7,639 nucleotides of DNA, taken from positions 1 to 7,639 of the forward strand of contig CAMWQX010000042.1 in NCBI GenBank assembly GCA_947176475.1, written 5' to 3'. The DNA is from an uncultured Bacillota bacterium (lineage in GTDB: Bacteria; Bacillota_I; Bacilli_A; RF39; UBA660). The translations under genes were made by a program, and so were the position numbers. Below, in pieces: positions 5,915-7,639 of the stretch. Under the pieces are notes generated by a model. It worked only from the letters and a program-made list of their open reading frames with translations. It was not told the origin of the DNA and did no database searches. The first letter of the stretch is position 1. Each line of letters opens with the position of its first letter.

Positions 5915-7639
5915 TTTTATTATCATAAAGTAATCGCAAGTATTGAATTTCATAATCTTCAACACTAGCTCTTTTATTATTGATGGTCTCGGCTGTTTCG
6001 TCAATGTAGTCCTTCATAATTATTATATCTTCTTTGGAATATGGATTTAAGAGGAATTTTTTAATACACATCATAGCAACATTGTCGGCAAGTCTTCTAA
6101 GTGGACTTGTAACATGGGAATAATAATCTGTACTTAATCCGTAGTGTCCAGTATTTATACGACTGTATTTGGCTCTTGGATAAAGATTTTTTAGATATTC
6201 AATATTGTGAACAATATCATATGTTTGCTCTTTTTCTCTTAGACGATTTTGGAGATTAGCTAATTTATCAATATCGTTTTGATTCATATTATGACAGCGA
6301 TAAATAAATGGTAATCCACGTTCACTGAAGAGCTTAGCAACTTGATAATTAGTGTATATCATGGCACTTTCAACAGCAGAAGTAGCTGTTGTAACTTCTT
6401 TCTTAGGATGGAAGATTTTATACATAGCTTCTTCATTATAAACTTTTTTTAGAATATCTGAAAGGTCAGAAAAGTTAACTAATAATTCAAAGAATTCTTG
6501 ATCTTCTGTACCGTGATCTAGACAATCATCAAAGTATTTATAGGTACAATTTCTTGTTATTTTGCAAATCTCATTTTTTATATCCATATTAATTAATTCA
6601 CCAGAGTGAGCATCTATATCAAAGTAAAAACTCATACAGTAGGTGTTTTTTCCTTCATTTAAACTCATCGTATCGCTTGCTAGGTTGAATGGATACATGG
6701 GAATACAGTAATCTTCCATATATAATGAAGTAGTTCTTCTAGAGGCTTCATCAAAGAGGATAGAAGATTGGGGAATATATGAACCTGGATCGGCAATGTG
6801 GACACCAAAATGATAGATACCATCTTTGAATGTTAGAGATACCCCATCATCTAATTCTTTGGCACCTTCGCCATCAAAGGTATAAATCTTCCTTCTAGTA
6901 GTAGTTCTTCCAATACGTTCATTTTGTTTATGAATTCTTCTAGCTTCTAATTTGTGTGATTCTTTAAATTGATTGTGGATTTCATATTTATAACTTAGGT
7001 ACTCATATGTTATTTCGGCTTCATCACCACTTATGGTATTTAAAATATCATTAATGAAGAAAGATAATTTTTCTTTGTGGATAATACCTGTATAAGTGTG
7101 ATTTTGACAGAAATCCTTTACTTTATCTAACATAAGTCTCTTACTAAAGTCGTCTATTTTTACTTTTTTGCTACTAAGAATGGTTTTTAATACTTTATCA
7201 AAATAGATTAAATCGTCAATAGGTCCAAGATTTTCTTTAGAAAGATAGGCCTCTAAGGAATTAAGATAAGCATCTAAAACTTTTTCAACAAGAGGGACGT
7301 TGTCTTTATCTAGAGAATTGATAATATGGGGAAATTTTTCACAAGCTTCATTAAATATATTAATGTATTTTAATTTGAATATGATGTAAGAAATAAATTC
7401 CTCTTTATTAGGGTCATATTCAACAGGATTTCCATAATCAAGTCTTAGCATGGTGTTTTCCATTTTGTTGATAATATTTCTAAGTAATTCATAATTGTTT
7501 GTTATTTCATCGCTTTCTTCTTTAGGTTTAGCGTGAAGAAGATTACGTATTGAATTATGAATATAAGTAAAATCATCATGAAATTGAATTTGTAAAGATC
7601 TAGAATCTTTGATGATTTCATATAATATATCGAAAATAT
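5898..7639 (-). CDS. RNB-domain (RNase II/R family) exoribonuclease-like protein, N-terminus outside window
   Basis: RNB enzymes degrade RNA processively 3' to 5'. The first Met in frame is at 7463, but the frame stays open for 58 more codons to the window edge. No ribosome site precedes 7463, so the gene is cut; at least 579 residues are visible. Numbering from that Met, the RNB domain starts at TFDGEGAKELDDG (195-207). It continues with GVHIADPGSYIP (220-231), CIPMYP (253-258), TNYQVA and YRCHNM (371-393), and HYGLSTDYYSHVTSPLRRLAD (440-460). Active-site Asp197, Asp205 and Asp206 are kept. The position equal to Asp278 of E. coli RNase R is Glu203, and the usual RRY is RRL. The chain ends about 60 residues after that motif with no S1 domain, and the visible 250 residues before RNB look helical, not like cold-shock domains. 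It is thus a divergent RNB protein, probably active, not a standard RNase R. Confidence 0.88.
   Translation of the reverse strand, partial: IFDILYEIIKDSRSLQIQFHDDFTYIHNSIRNLLHAKPKEESDEITNNYELLRNIINKMENTMLRLDYGNPVEYDPNKEEFISYIIFKLKYINIFNEACEKFPHIINSLDKDNVPLVEKVLDAYLNSLEAYLSKENLGPIDDLIYFDKVLKTILSSKKVKIDDFSKRLMLDKVKDFCQNHTYTGIIHKEKLSFFINDILNTISGDEAEITYEYLSYKYEIHNQFKESHKLEARRIHKQNERIGRTTTRRKIYTFDGEGAKELDDGVSLTFKDGIYHFGVHIADPGSYIPQSSILFDEASRRTTSLYMEDYCIPMYPFNLASDTMSLNEGKNTYCMSFYFDIDAHSGELINMDIKNEICKITRNCTYKYFDDCLDHGTEDQEFFELLVNFSDLSDILKKVYNEEAMYKIFHPKKEVTTATSAVESAMIYTNYQVAKLFSERGLPFIYRCHNMNQNDIDKLANLQNRLREKEQTYDIVHNIEYLKNLYPRAKYSRINTGHYGLSTDYYSHVTSPLRRLADNVAMMCIKKFLLNPYSKEDIIIMKDYIDETAETINNKRASVEDYEIQYLRLLYDNKNKKAG

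Noticed and set aside
7461..7463. ATG at 7463 as the true start of the RNB protein
   Set aside because: No ribosome site precedes it, and 58 more in-frame codons run to the edge without a stop, with protein-like composition.
1..7639. CRISPR array, insertion sequence, prophage, toxin-antitoxin pair or riboswitch
   Set aside because: I saw no regularly spaced repeats, transposase or phage motifs, paired small genes, or leader long enough for a riboswitch. Intergenic gaps are all about 300 bases or less and are accounted for.

Overview
This window comes from a strongly AT-rich bacterial genome, roughly 30% G+C judged by eye. Short intergenic gaps, canonical GGAGG-type ribosome sites, exclusive use of TAA stops, TGG for Trp and a tRNA with encoded CCA point to a low-GC Bacillota or Mycoplasmatota-like lineage, such as a gut Bacilli relative, using the standard bacterial code. 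The lineage is inferred from style, not from a marker gene. Both outer genes run off the window.

Layout: (1) 1-1430, + strand, the 3' part of a multi-pass membrane protein with a large C-terminal, probably extracytoplasmic, region resembling DUF4352. (2) 1447-2394, - strand, a Nudix hydrolase of the YfcD/IPP-isomerase-like type with an unrecognised 140-residue N-terminal region. The two genes converge on one bidirectional terminator. (3) 2432-2618, - strand, a solitary tRNA-Cys(GCA) with a near-consensus promoter and its own terminator. (4) 2694-3518, - strand, a protein I do not recognise, with a strong promoter framed by a perfect inverted repeat and a terminator that overlaps its last codons. 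(5) 3582-4925, - strand, a single-chain fusion of a Nudix domain and a PHP-family phosphoesterase domain of the RNase AM/TrpH type. (6) 5014-5901, + strand, a LysR-type regulator divergent from the fusion gene. (7) 5898-7639, - strand, an RNB-domain (RNase II/R-type) exoribonuclease-like protein, converging on the LysR gene with overlapping stop codons inside a bidirectional terminator.

Functional reading: three of the six protein genes carry nucleotide- or RNA-end-acting domains (two Nudix, one PHP, one RNB). The most interesting one is the Nudix-PHP fusion. Its divergent LysR neighbour is the natural candidate regulator. A link between 5'-end hydrolysis, 5'-to-3' trimming and 3'-to-5' decay is only a hypothesis here. 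The genes are separate transcription units on both strands, so there is no multi-gene operon to support a defined system. The other recurring feature is compactness: three of the four terminators contain stop codons or the last codons of the genes they end.
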